Assembly: GCF_025215075.1 (NCBI RefSeq)
Contig: NZ_JAOBTH010000021.1
Span: forward strand, 133-64,132
Length of the DNA: 64,000 nucleotides
Direction of reading: 5' to 3'
Source of the DNA: Tenacibaculum haliotis
Lineage (GTDB): Bacteria > Bacteroidota > Bacteroidia > Flavobacteriales > Flavobacteriaceae
Below the pieces are notes generated by a model that saw only the letters and a list, made by a program, of their open reading frames with translations, made no database searches and had not been told where the DNA came from. The position numbers were made by a program, and so were the translations under genes. How positions within the stretch are numbered: the stretch's first letter is position 1; every line of letters begins with the position of its first letter. Below are positions 1 to 7,557 of this stretch, one piece after another.

Positions 1-67
1 AAAAAACGGTTTGTTTTACCCAATTTTTATATAACATAAGACTTTATCAAAAAAAGTACAGCAAACA

Positions 68-108
68 AAAAGCGATTAAGAGAAATGTAACATTTCTTAA
101 TCGCTTTT
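68..108 (-). terminator. Terminator hairpin downstream of the IclR gene
   Basis: Perfect 14-bp arms (AAAAGCGATTAAGA at 68-81 and its complement at 95-108) enclose a 13-nt loop. Read on the minus strand, the right arm is followed by a T-rich tract. It lies 60 bp past the stop of the minus-strand IclR gene and fits an intrinsic terminator. A-rich and T-rich flanks on both sides mean it could also work for a plus-strand transcript. The first 168 bases hold no other feature that I can support. Confidence 0.75.
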
Positions 109-168
109 AAAGTTAAATTTCAAAAAGAGTTGCTTTTTCAGTGCCCTCAAATATTTACAAGGTTTTTT

Positions 169-942
169 TTATAGAGAATCAAAATCTTGTAGTGGTTTTT
201 CAATTAAGGATGCCCCTTTTTGTAAAATTGAAATGTAGTTTTGTACGTTTTCGATTTTAAAACGACTTGAAGGACCAGAAGCACTAATACTTGCAATAGT
301 ATTTCCTTTTTTATTAAAAATAGGAATAGCTATGCATATTAAACCTAATTCTAACTCCTCTAAATCTAAAGCATACCCTTGTTTTTTTATAATATGTAAC
401 GCTGTTTTTAGATCTGGAATTTTGGTAATTGTTTTTTTAGTAAATTTAGTTAAAGATTCATTTTTTAAATAAGAATTTTGTTTCTCATCAGAAGAAAAAG
501 CTAATAATAATTTTCCTGAAGCAGTTGCGTGTATTGGTTGATAAGAACCAATAGAGGTGCTTATTTTTAAACCCTGTAAGCTATCAGCTTTATTTACGTA
601 AAAAACTTGCTCTTCTTTTAAAATAGCAAGTAATACTGTTTCTTGTATTTCTAAAGCTACATTTTTAATAGGATGATTGGTTGCTGTGATTAAAGATTGA
701 TATAAAGAAACACGATTACCTAACTCAAAAAGTTTACTACCTAAACAATACTTTTCATTTTCATTTTGATGTATAACATTTAAATAAACCAAAGTGCTTA
801 ATAACCTATAAGTTGTGCTTTTGTTGTAACCTGTTTTATTAGCTAATTCACGTACACCCCATTCTTTTTTATCATTTGTAAAAGCATCTAAAACCGTAAA
901 AGCTTTTATAATTGATTGGTTTAAATTTTTGTTCTCAATCAT
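169..942 (-). CDS. IclR-family transcriptional regulator
   Basis: DNA-binding regulator of about 257 residues. The N-terminal winged helix-turn-helix (about residues 8-65) contains the blocks WGVRELANKTGYNKSTTYR and LGSKLFELG. A C-terminal effector-binding domain follows, with the ATASGKLLLA and GISASGPSSRF-like blocks of the family. The frame is open up to an ATG at 999, but IclR homology starts at MIENKNLNQSIIKAF, so the ATG at 942 is preferred. The gene is divergent from kynureninase, and a 17-bp palindrome lies between the two. By context it most likely controls kynurenine degradation with a pathway metabolite as ligand; the ligand is not visible from sequence. Confidence 0.93.
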   Translation of the reverse strand: MIENKNLNQSIIKAFTVLDAFTNDKKEWGVRELANKTGYNKSTTYRLLSTLVYLNVIHQNENEKYCLGSKLFELGNRVSLYQSLITATNHPIKNVALEIQETVLLAILKEEQVFYVNKADSLQGLKISTSIGSYQPIHATASGKLLLAFSSDEKQNSYLKNESLTKFTKKTITKIPDLKTALHIIKKQGYALDLEELELGLICIAIPIFNKKGNTIASISASGPSSRFKIENVQNYISILQKGASLIEKPLQDFDSL

Positions 943-1000
943 TATTTTTTGAAAATCATTTTTGCTAATATAATAAAAAAGTGTAAATTTATAAAACACC

Positions 1001-1017
1001 GTTTCATTTAATGAAAC
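1001..1017. promoter_or_regulatory. Candidate IclR operator (7-bp inverted repeat)
   Basis: GTTTCAT-TTA-ATGAAAC is a perfect 7-bp inverted repeat with a 3-bp centre. It sits between the divergent IclR and kynU genes, 13 bp upstream of the kynU -33 element. IclR-family regulators commonly bind short palindromes in such intergenic regions. Operator function is inferred from position and symmetry only. Confidence 0.5.
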
Positions 1018-1029
1018 ACTTTTGTTTTT

Positions 1030-1058
1030 TTGATTTGTTTATAAATCAAGTATCTTTA
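1030..1058 (+). promoter_or_regulatory. Bacteroidetes-type promoter of kynU
   Basis: TTG (1030-1032), an 18-bp spacer and TATCTTTA (1051-1058) match the TTTG / TAnnTTTG consensus of Bacteroidetes housekeeping promoters in 7 of 8 positions of the -7 element. The -7 element ends 39 bp before the chosen kynU ATG. Confidence 0.55.
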
Positions 1059-1097
1059 GTGTTTAAAAAGAAAGGTTTTTTAGAAATAAAAAGAAGC

Positions 1098-2357
1098 ATG
1101 TACAAAGCAACACTCGATTACGCACAACAACAAGATACAAAAGATAAATTAGCACATTTACGCAATCAGTTTCATATACCAAAAGATAAAGAAGGTAATG
1201 AATGGTTGTACTTTACAGGGAATTCGCTTGGGTTACAACCTAAAAATACTCAAAAACACATTCAGCAAGAATTAGATGATTGGGCTAATTATGGAGTAGA
1301 AGGTCATTTTGAAGGAAACACACCCTGGTTGCCTTATCATGAGTTTTTAACTGAGAGTATGGCTAAAATTGTAGGAGCAAAACCGCTAGAAGTTGTGGTG
1401 ATGAATACGCTAACAACCAACTTACATTTGTTAATGGTGTCTTTTTATCAACCAACAAAAAAGAAATATAAAATAGTCATAGAATCTGATGCATTTCCTT
1501 CAGATAGATATGCTGTACAATCTCAATTAAAATTCCATGGATTTGATGTAGCAGACGGATTAATTGAATGGAAACCAAGAGCGGGTGAAGAGTTATTAAA
1601 TATTGAAGATTTAGAAACGATCGTTGCCGAACAAGGAGATGAAATTGCGTTACTATTAATAGGAGGCGTTAATTATTATACCGGTCAATATTTAGATTTA
1701 AAACGAATTGCAGAAATAGGACATTCAAAAGAATGTTTTGTAGGGATTGATTTGGCACACGGAGCTGGTAATATTTCTCCTAATTTACACGATTCAGGAG
1801 TAGATTTTGCAGCTTGGTGTACTTATAAGTATTTAAATTCAGGGCCCGGAAGTTTAGGAGGATTGTTTGTGCACGAAAAGCATGCACATAATAAAGAATT
1901 ACCACGTTTTTCTGGTTGGTGGAATCACAATAAAGAAACACGTTTTAATATGCGTCAACCTTTTGATGTAATGGCAGGAGCAGAAGGATGGCAATTAAGT
2001 AATCCGCCAATATTATCTATGGCAGCAATTAAAGCTTCTTTAGATATGTTTACTGAGGTAGGAATGGAAGCATTAGGAGAAAAATCAGAAAAATTAACAG
2101 GTTATTTTGAATTTTTAATCAACCAAATTGATTCAGAAGATATTAAAATAATTACGCCAAGTAATCCAAAAGAGCGCGGTTGTCAGTTGTCTATTCAAGT
2201 AAAAAACGCTGATAAAAGTTTACATAAAAAATTAACAGAAAACAATATTATAACCGATTGGCGAGAGCCAGATGTTATTCGTTGCGCGCCAGTGCCAATG
2301 TATAATAGTTTTGAAGATGTGTTTAGAATGGTTTCGATTTTAAAAACACTTTTGTAA
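1098..2357 (+). CDS. kynU: Kynureninase (L-kynurenine hydrolase)
   Basis: PLP enzyme that cleaves L-kynurenine or 3-hydroxykynurenine to (3-hydroxy)anthranilate and alanine. The 419-residue length from ATG 1098 is typical. TYKYLNSGPG carries the Schiff-base lysine (about Lys244), and FTGNSLGLQP is the N-terminal family signature. An in-frame ATG at 1011 exists, but it would add 29 unrelated residues and place the start inside the operator palindrome and upstream of the promoter, so I reject it. It is first in the pathway cluster and divergent from the IclR gene. With the neighbouring monooxygenase, the physiological substrate is probably 3-hydroxykynurenine. Confidence 0.97.
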   Translation: MYKATLDYAQQQDTKDKLAHLRNQFHIPKDKEGNEWLYFTGNSLGLQPKNTQKHIQQELDDWANYGVEGHFEGNTPWLPYHEFLTESMAKIVGAKPLEVVVMNTLTTNLHLLMVSFYQPTKKKYKIVIESDAFPSDRYAVQSQLKFHGFDVADGLIEWKPRAGEELLNIEDLETIVAEQGDEIALLLIGGVNYYTGQYLDLKRIAEIGHSKECFVGIDLAHGAGNISPNLHDSGVDFAAWCTYKYLNSGPGSLGGLFVHEKHAHNKELPRFSGWWNHNKETRFNMRQPFDVMAGAEGWQLSNPPILSMAAIKASLDMFTEVGMEALGEKSEKLTGYFEFLINQIDSEDIKIITPSNPKERGCQLSIQVKNADKSLHKKLTENNIITDWREPDVIRCAPVPMYNSFEDVFRMVSILKTLL

Positions 2358-2397
2358 AATTATTAAATTGAATTTATTTCAGTTTTTCATTAGGTTT

Positions 2398-2422
2398 GTC
2401 ATTTCTGAGCAGATAGAAATCT
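2398..2422. repeat. REP-like element, copy 1 (GTCATTTC family)
   Basis: This imperfect inverted repeat starts GTCATTTCTGAGCAG and ends AGAAATCT. It resembles the element inside kmo (3635-3661), which starts GTCATTTCGAGAGCAG and ends AGAAATAG. It lies in the kynU-kmo intergenic region. Confidence 0.45.
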
Positions 2423-2435
2423 GAAAAAAAATAGA

Positions 2436-2549
2436 ATGAAGAAAAAAGAGAAAAAATCATTTTGGGAAATTATAGAAATACCAGGTTTAATAATTTTCAC
2501 CATTCTATTAAGTAGGTTATTGTATAAAATAATTAAAGAATATTTTTAA
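2436..2549 (+). CDS. Small hypothetical membrane protein (37 aa)
   Basis: An ATG-initiated 37-codon frame encodes a lysine-rich start (MKKKEKKSFWEII), one hydrophobic stretch (IPGLIIFTILLSRLL) and a charged end. This is the make-up of a single-span small membrane protein with a cytoplasmic N-terminus. It lies between kynU and kmo on the same strand, bounded by REP-like repeats. No family is recognised. The compositional logic (K-rich start, clean hydrophobic core) argues for a real gene; its length argues for caution. Confidence 0.45.
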   Translation: MKKKEKKSFWEIIEIPGLIIFTILLSRLLYKIIKEYF

Positions 2550-2567
2550 AATATAAATTTAATTTCT

Positions 2568-2614
2568 CCTCGAGCGCAGTCGAGAGGTTTTAATTAGTAC
2601 AGGACTGCGCTCGA
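2568..2614. repeat. REP-like inverted repeats upstream of kmo
   Basis: TCGAGCGCAGT (2570-2580) is the exact reverse complement of 2604-2614, giving an 11-bp stem. The left copy also contains its own short CTCGA/TCGAG symmetry. Sixteen bases at 2570-2585 match 3641-3656 inside kmo with one mismatch. The G+C-rich core stands out in AT-rich DNA and fits dispersed flavobacterial REP-like elements. Confidence 0.6.
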
Positions 2615-2631
2615 ACAGACACGAATATAAA

Positions 2632-4056
2632 ATGAACAAACAAGATAATATATTAATTATAGGAGCAGGTTTATGCGGAAGTTTATTGGCTTTACGATTG
2701 GCGCAAAGAGGTTTTAAAGTAACTATTTACGAAAGTCGTCCAGATTTACGAACTACAGATATTTCTGCAGGAAGATCTATTAATTTAGCATTGTCAGATC
2801 GTGGATTTAAAGCTTTGCGTTTATGCGGAGTAGAAGAAAAAGCACGTGAAATTTGTATTCCGATGTATGGTCGTTTAATGCATGATAAAGAAAGCAATAC
2901 GTTTGCATCAAATTATTCAGGAAGAGAAAATGAATACATCAATTCTATTTCTCGTGGCGATTTAAACGGGATTTTACTAACTGAAGCCGAAAAGCACGAA
3001 AATGTAACTATTCATTTTAATAAAAAATGTACTTCGGTAGACATTGAAAATACCGTTGCTCATTTTAAAGATTATAAAACTAAAGAAGAATTTTCTATTA
3101 ATGCAGATGTAATTTTCGGAACAGATGGAGCTGGTTCGTCACTTAGAAAAAGTTATTATTTAGAGAAGAAATTTTTGTTTAGCTATTCGCAAAATTATTT
3201 ATCTCATGGATATAAAGAATTAGAAATTCCGGCAGATAAAGTTGGAAATCATCAAATAAGTAAAGATCATTTACACATTTGGCCACGAGGAGAATATATG
3301 TTAATTGCCTTACCAAATATGGATGGAAGCTTTACGGTAACACTCTTTTTAAGTTATGATGAAGGTGAGTATAATTTCCGAAATTTAACATCCGAAGAAA
3401 AAATTTCCGCATTTTTTGAAGAGCAATTTCCGGATGCTTTAAAATTAATTCCGAGTATAAAAGACGAGTTTTTTAACAATCCGACTGGTTCGTTAGGAAC
3501 CGTAAAATGTTCACCTTGGAGCTATCAAAATAAAACCATTTTAATGGGTGATGCTGCGCATGCAATTGTACCGTTTTACGGACAAGGAATGAATGCTTCG
3601 TTTGAAGATGTAACTGTTTTTGATGAAGTTTTAAGTCATTTCGAGAGCAGTCGAGAAATAGCTAGCTGGGAAACAGTTTTTAAAAGGTACGAAAAAGCAA
3701 GAAAAGAAGACACCGATGCCATTGCTGATTTAGCGATCGATAACTTTTATGAGATGAAAGATCATGTGGCAAATCCGTTATTCAAGCAAAAAAGAAAAAT
3801 AGAAATGGATTTGGAGAAGAATTTTCCAACCGAGTATTTTTCTAAATATTCTATGGTAACTTTTAACGAAAATATCCCTTATAAAGAAGCCATGAAAAAA
3901 GGACGCGCACAAGACAAAGCTTTGTTGAATTTAATTGCTGATAAAGATATTTCAACTTCATTAAATATGACAAAAGATGAATTGAAAATTGTTTTAGAAA
4001 AAGTGCAACAAGAAACCAATGAGATTTTAAATGACGATAAAATTGCTGGTTTGTAA
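2632..4056 (+). CDS. kmo: Kynurenine 3-monooxygenase
   Basis: FAD- and NAD(P)H-dependent hydroxylase that makes 3-hydroxykynurenine. It has an N-terminal dinucleotide fold (IIGAGLCGSLLALRLAQRG, about residues 5-23), the middle DG motif (FGTDGAGSSLRKS) and the second FAD motif (MGDAAHAIVPFYGQGMNASF). These are signatures of KMO within the flavin aromatic hydroxylases. The 474-residue length is usual. An in-frame REP-like repeat (3635-3661) encodes SHFESSREIAS in a region that is normally variable between homologues. The gene follows kynU in the degradation cluster. Confidence 0.96.
   Translation: MNKQDNILIIGAGLCGSLLALRLAQRGFKVTIYESRPDLRTTDISAGRSINLALSDRGFKALRLCGVEEKAREICIPMYGRLMHDKESNTFASNYSGRENEYINSISRGDLNGILLTEAEKHENVTIHFNKKCTSVDIENTVAHFKDYKTKEEFSINADVIFGTDGAGSSLRKSYYLEKKFLFSYSQNYLSHGYKELEIPADKVGNHQISKDHLHIWPRGEYMLIALPNMDGSFTVTLFLSYDEGEYNFRNLTSEEKISAFFEEQFPDALKLIPSIKDEFFNNPTGSLGTVKCSPWSYQNKTILMGDAAHAIVPFYGQGMNASFEDVTVFDEVLSHFESSREIASWETVFKRYEKARKEDTDAIADLAIDNFYEMKDHVANPLFKQKRKIEMDLEKNFPTEYFSKYSMVTFNENIPYKEAMKKGRAQDKALLNLIADKDISTSLNMTKDELKIVLEKVQQETNEILNDDKIAGL
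3635..3661. repeat. REP-like element inside the kmo coding frame
   Basis: GTCATTTCGAGAGCAG (3635-3650) and TCGAGAAATAG (3651-3661) form an imperfect inverted repeat. Its core matches the element at 2570-2585 in 15 of 16 bases. It is read through in frame within kmo. Confidence 0.55.
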
Positions 4057-4066
4057 TGTATAAAAT

Positions 4067-4096
4067 ACCTCACAGGTTTTCAAAATCTGTGAAGTC
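4067..4096. repeat. RAYT-associated palindrome P1 (degenerate)
   Basis: The left arm ACCTCACAGG is intact. The right arm reads CTGTGAAGT instead of CCTGTGAGGT. It lies between kmo and the DUF1697 gene. It is the most decayed of four related palindromes at 4067, 4627, 5251 and 5708. Confidence 0.7.
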
Positions 4097-4108
4097 TCAA
4101 AAATAAAT

Positions 4109-4642
4109 ATGAAAACATATATCGTTTTACTTCGGGGAATTAATGTGTCAGGAAAAAATAAACTTCCGATGGCTGAGCTACGTGAATTATTAAATGATTT
4201 AGGGTTTAAAAATGTTGAAACCTATATTCAGAGTGGTAATATTATTTTAAGTTCAGATGAAACAAAAGTTGAGGTTTGTAAAAGAGTAAATAAAGGAATT
4301 GCTGATAAGTTTGGTTATGATATTCCTGTGTTAGTAAGAACACCACAAGAATGGAAAACAGTAATTGATAAATACCCTTTTTCAATAGAGAATGAAAAAA
4401 TAGTTGCTTTTACTTTTTTAGATAAAACAACAAGTGAAACAGAATTTGAAATAAAAGGAATTAAAGAAGATCAATATAAAATAGCTGGTGATGTAATTTA
4501 TTTAAACTGTCTGTCAGGTTTCGGAAAAACAAAATTGACGAATAATATGATTGAGAAAAAACTCAATGTTATAGCAACAACAAGAAATTATAAAACAACT
4601 TTAAAGTTATTAGAATTAGCGAAAGACCTCACAGGTTTTTAA
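4109..4642 (+). CDS. DUF1697 family protein
   Basis: The 177-residue protein begins with the DUF1697 signature (YIVLLRGINVSGKNKLPMAELR, residues 3-24 in part) and continues with ETYIQSGNIIL, both strongly conserved in this family of uncharacterised cytosolic proteins. No enzymatic role is established. The last residues, DLTGF, and the stop codon are supplied by palindrome P2, which overlaps the 3' end. The gene sits between kmo and a RAYT transposase. It has no obvious place in the kynurenine pathway and may have arrived with the repeat elements. Confidence 0.9.
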   Translation: MKTYIVLLRGINVSGKNKLPMAELRELLNDLGFKNVETYIQSGNIILSSDETKVEVCKRVNKGIADKFGYDIPVLVRTPQEWKTVIDKYPFSIENEKIVAFTFLDKTTSETEFEIKGIKEDQYKIAGDVIYLNCLSGFGKTKLTNNMIEKKLNVIATTRNYKTTLKLLELAKDLTGF

Positions 4643-4653
4643 AACCTGTGAGG
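4627..4653. repeat. RAYT-associated palindrome P2
   Basis: Perfect inverted repeat with arms CCTCACAGG and CCTGTGAGG around TTTTTAAAA. It overlaps the end of the DUF1697 gene, whose TAA (4640-4642) is in the palindrome centre. It lies 18 bp upstream of the RAYT start. Confidence 0.85.
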
Positions 4654-4670
4654 CTTACATAATAAATTAG

Positions 4671-5240
4671 ATGAAATACGAAGCGTTACAAGTAAATAAT
4701 TATTATCATATTTTCAATCAAGGAAATAATGGAGAAAATATCTTTATAGAAGATGTTAACTATATTTATTTCTTAAAATTAATGAAAAAGTACGTTAATC
4801 CTATAGCTAATGTTTTATCCTATTGTTTATTGAAAAATCACTTTCATTTATTAGTTCAGATAAAAGAAGTAGCAGAAGAGAAAAAAGTATCTAAATCATT
4901 TTCTAATCTATTTAATTCATACTCAAAATCAATAAATAAGAAGTATAATAGAAGAGGTAGTTTATTTAGAGATCGATTTAAGAGAATTAAGGTTGAAGAA
5001 GAAGTATATTTAAAAAAGTTAATAATTTATATAAATTTAAATCCAATTTATCATCAATTTGTAACAAGTTTAAATGATTATAAACATTCATCATATTTAA
5101 GTCTTATTTCAGAAAAAAGCACTTTATTAAAAAGGGAAGAAGTGCTATTTTTATTTGGTAATAGAGATAATTTTATACACCATTTAGCTTACAAAAAATT
5201 GGAGTTTGATGAAAAATTAACGGAATTAGTTTTAGAATAA
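4671..5240 (+). CDS. REP-associated tyrosine transposase (RAYT, Y1/HUH family)
   Basis: The 189-residue protein is of the IS200/IS605-like Y1 transposase fold. It has an N-terminal YYHIFNQGNNGENIF block, the HUH metal-binding pair His57-Phe-His59 in LKNHFHLLVQ, and the tyrosine-rich block NSYSKSINKKYNRRGSLF (Tyr84 or Tyr92 candidate nucleophile) followed by RDRFKR. RAYTs are single-copy domesticated relatives of transposases that cut and mobilise REP palindromes. Here perfect palindromes lie 18 bp upstream and 10 bp downstream. The frame is intact and the length is typical, so it may be active. Confidence 0.92.
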   Translation: MKYEALQVNNYYHIFNQGNNGENIFIEDVNYIYFLKLMKKYVNPIANVLSYCLLKNHFHLLVQIKEVAEEKKVSKSFSNLFNSYSKSINKKYNRRGSLFRDRFKRIKVEEEVYLKKLIIYINLNPIYHQFVTSLNDYKHSSYLSLISEKSTLLKREEVLFLFGNRDNFIHHLAYKKLEFDEKLTELVLE

Positions 5241-5250
5241 TTAAATATAA

Positions 5251-5279
5251 ACCTCACAGGTTTTTAAAACCTGTGAGGT
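5251..5279. repeat. RAYT-associated palindrome P3
   Basis: Perfect copy with arms ACCTCACAGG and CCTGTGAGGT around TTTTTAAAA. It lies between the RAYT gene and the RidA-family gene and would form a stable hairpin in the transcript. Confidence 0.85.
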
Positions 5280-5296
5280 TTACTAAGTAAAGTAAT

Positions 5297-5701
5297 ATGA
5301 AAAAAAAAGTAACACCAAGAGGCGCATATCCACATGTAAAAGTTGTGGGTGATTTTATTTTTGTGTCAGGAACAAGTTCAAGGCGTTCAGACAATACAAT
5401 TGCAGGAGTTGAGTTGGTTGATGAAATGAACACTAAAAAGTTAGATGCAGAAATTCAAACACGAGAAGTTTTAAAAAATATCGATAAAACATTACAAACC
5501 GTTGGTGCAAGTATTAAAGATGTGGTTGATGTAACCTCATTTTTGGTAAATATGAACGATTTTGCTGGCTATAACAAAGCGTATGCTGAGTTTTTTGAAA
5601 AAGAAACCGGTCCCACAAGAACCACTGTTGCAGTGCATCAATTACCACATCCAGATTTGGTGGTGGAAATTAAAGTTGTGGCTTTTAAGAAACAAAAATA
5701 G
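5297..5701 (+). CDS. RidA-family protein, probable 2-aminomuconate deaminase
   Basis: The 134-residue protein is of the RidA/YjgF/UK114 fold (trimeric enamine/imine deaminases). It shows [21 protein letters not shown] and the C-terminal [13 protein letters not shown] block. Generic RidA proteins deaminate reactive enamines, but pathway-specific members convert 2-aminomuconate to 4-oxalocrotonate plus ammonia. Its place between kmo and the aminomuconate-semialdehyde dehydrogenase makes that role likely. Palindromes P3 and P4 flank the gene. Family is certain; substrate is inferred from context. Confidence 0.88.
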   Translation: MKKKVTPRGAYPHVKVVGDFIFVSGTSSRRSDNTIAGVELVDEMNTKKLDAEIQTREVLKNIDKTLQTVGASIKDVVDVTSFLVNMNDFAGYNKAYAEFFEKETGPTRTTVAVHQLPHPDLVVEIKVVAFKKQK

Positions 5702-5707
5702 AGAAAA

Positions 5708-5738
5708 GACCTCACAGGTTTTTAAAACCTGTGAGGTC
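5708..5738. repeat. RAYT-associated palindrome P4
   Basis: Perfect copy extended by one more base pair on each side (GACCTCACAGG ... CCTGTGAGGTC). It lies between the RidA gene and the aldehyde dehydrogenase gene. Confidence 0.85.
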
Positions 5739-5753
5739 TAATTAAACAATAGA

Positions 5754-7193
5754 ATGAACATAAAAAACTACATAAACGGACAATTTGTTGCTTCGATTGA
5801 AGGAAATACCATTGATAATTACAATCCATCAAATGGAGAAGTATATTCTCAAATTCCGAATTCAACCAAAGAAGATGTTGAGTTGGCTTATAAAGCAGCA
5901 GCAGATGCTTTTCCCGCTTGGTCAAACACTACTTTAGAAGAAAGAAGTGAAATTCTGATTAAAATATCAAATTTGTTGGAAGTAAATTTAGAGCGTTTTG
6001 CATTGGCAGAATCTAAAGATAACGGAAAACCGTTAAGTTTGGCTAAACAAATTGATATTCCGAGAGCAGCAAGTAATTTTCGTTTTTTTGGAAACGCGAT
6101 TACACAGTTTGCTTCAGAAGCACATGAAAGTGTAGGGTTGGATGCAGTAAATTTTACGTTACGTCAGCCAATAGGTGTGGTAGGTTGTATTTCTCCTTGG
6201 AATTTACCGCTGTATTTATTTACATGGAAAATTGCTCCGGCAATTGCAGCAGGAAACTGTGTGGTAGCAAAACCAAGTGAAGTAACACCAATGACAGCAT
6301 ATTTGTTAGGTGAGATTTGTAATGAAGCAGGGTTACCAAAAGGAGTCTTAAATATTGTCCACGGTTTAGGAGGTTCAACAGGACAAGCAATTGTAGCACA
6401 TCCGAATATTAAAGCAATTTCATTTACAGGAGGAACAACTACTGGAGCACATATTGCACGAGTAGCAGCGCCAATGTTTAAGAAGTTATCTTTAGAGTTA
6501 GGAGGGAAGAACCCTAATTTAATTTTTGCAGATTGCGATTACGATAAAATGTTAGCAACCACAGTTAGATCTTCATTTGCAAATCAAGGTCAGATTTGTT
6601 TATGCGGAAGTAGAATTTTTGTGGAAGAAAAAATATATGAACGATTTAAAAAAGATTTCGTTCAAAAAGTATCTGAATTAAAAGTTGGAAATCCAGCAAA
6701 TAGCGATACAAATATTGGAGCTTTAGTGTCTAAACAGCATTTAGAAAAAGTAAAATCATATATTGATATAGCTGAGGAAGAAGGAGGCAAGATTCTTTTT
6801 GGAGGTGAAACTGTGACTGTAGCTGACAGTGAAAACGGATATTATTTACAACCTACAATAATTGAAGTAACGGATAATAAATGTCGATTGAATCAAGAAG
6901 AAATTTTTGGTCCGGTAGTTACCATTATGTCATTTAAAACGGATAACGAAGCATTGCATTTAGCAAACGATGTTAAATACGGTTTATCTGCAACACTTTG
7001 GACAAATAATTTAAATAGAACCATGCAATTTTCTAAACAATTACAAACCGGAATTGTTTGGGTAAATACATGGATGTTACGAGATTTAAGAACTCCTTTT
7101 GGAGGGGCAAAAGCAAGTGGCGTAGGGCGTGAAGGTGGTTTTGAAGCATTGCGCTTTTTTACCGAACCTAAAAATATTTGTATTAAATATTAA
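5754..7193 (+). CDS. Aldehyde dehydrogenase, probable 2-aminomuconate semialdehyde dehydrogenase
   Basis: The 479-residue NAD-dependent ALDH-superfamily enzyme contains SPWNLPLYLFTWKIAPA (cofactor site), SFTGGTTTG, the general-base motif LELGGKNPN and the nucleophile block NQGQICLCGSRIFV. A second cysteine two residues on from the catalytic one is common in the 2-hydroxymuconic/2-aminomuconic semialdehyde dehydrogenase branch. With ACMS decarboxylase and hydroxyanthranilate dioxygenase downstream, the substrate is most likely 2-aminomuconate 6-semialdehyde. Start ATG 5754 follows palindrome P4 by 15 bp. Confidence 0.93.
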   Translation: MNIKNYINGQFVASIEGNTIDNYNPSNGEVYSQIPNSTKEDVELAYKAAADAFPAWSNTTLEERSEILIKISNLLEVNLERFALAESKDNGKPLSLAKQIDIPRAASNFRFFGNAITQFASEAHESVGLDAVNFTLRQPIGVVGCISPWNLPLYLFTWKIAPAIAAGNCVVAKPSEVTPMTAYLLGEICNEAGLPKGVLNIVHGLGGSTGQAIVAHPNIKAISFTGGTTTGAHIARVAAPMFKKLSLELGGKNPNLIFADCDYDKMLATTVRSSFANQGQICLCGSRIFVEEKIYERFKKDFVQKVSELKVGNPANSDTNIGALVSKQHLEKVKSYIDIAEEEGGKILFGGETVTVADSENGYYLQPTIIEVTDNKCRLNQEEIFGPVVTIMSFKTDNEALHLANDVKYGLSATLWTNNLNRTMQFSKQLQTGIVWVNTWMLRDLRTPFGGAKASGVGREGGFEALRFFTEPKNICIKY

Positions 7194-7239
7194 AGATACC
7201 AGTTTTGGGTTTTAATGCACAGTGATTACATAATGTAAA

Positions 7240-7276
7240 TTCGAGTGATTTTGAGGAACGAAAAATTGTATCGAGA
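7240..7276. repeat. REP-like element (TTCGAGTG...ATCGAGA type), copy 1
   Basis: TTCGAGTGATTTTG is followed by AACGAAAAATTGTATCGAGA. The ends form an imperfect inverted pair (TTCGA/TCGAG). A related element with the same end sequences and order lies at 8579-8630. It occupies the gap between the ALDH gene and the DUF6500-like gene. Confidence 0.5.
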
Positions 7277-7287
7277 GCTAAATAAAA

Positions 7288-7509
7288 ATGATGAATAAAG
7301 AAATACAACAAAAAATAATCGCTGTTTGTGAAGAGAAAATCGCAAAAAAAGGAACCAATGTAGGGTTGTCTTTTTATGCATTTTTTAAAAATAAAAATGA
7401 CAATCCAAAGCTGTTAATGGAAGTTGCAAAATGGTGGATTGAAACTCATGAGTTAGACCACTTTGAAAAAGCAGTGAAAGTTAAAGCAATGATTTTAGAA
7501 AATAAATAA
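7288..7509 (+). CDS. Small conserved protein, DUF6500-like
   Basis: The 73-residue cytosolic protein has the conserved core KGTNVGLSFYAFFKNKNDNP and MEVAKWWIETHELDHFEKA. I recall this pattern from the small uncharacterised DUF6500 family; the assignment is from memory. It has no signal peptide or membrane span. It lies inside the kynurenine cluster between the dehydrogenase and the SDR gene, 48 bp before the latter. No function can be given. Confidence 0.8.
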   Translation: MMNKEIQQKIIAVCEEKIAKKGTNVGLSFYAFFKNKNDNPKLLMEVAKWWIETHELDHFEKAVKVKAMILENK

Positions 7510-7557
7510 GAACCAAGAGAAAAGATGTAAAAGTCTTTTTTCTTTCATCTATAATAA

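Noticed and set aside
943..1097. Longer N-termini for the IclR protein (ATG 999) and kynureninase (ATG 1011)
   Set aside because: Both extensions lack family homology, and the kynU one would start inside the palindrome and upstream of the promoter.
4067..5738. CRISPR array
   Set aside because: The four repeats are self-complementary, separated by whole genes of different lengths, and accompany a RAYT; no spacers or cas genes.
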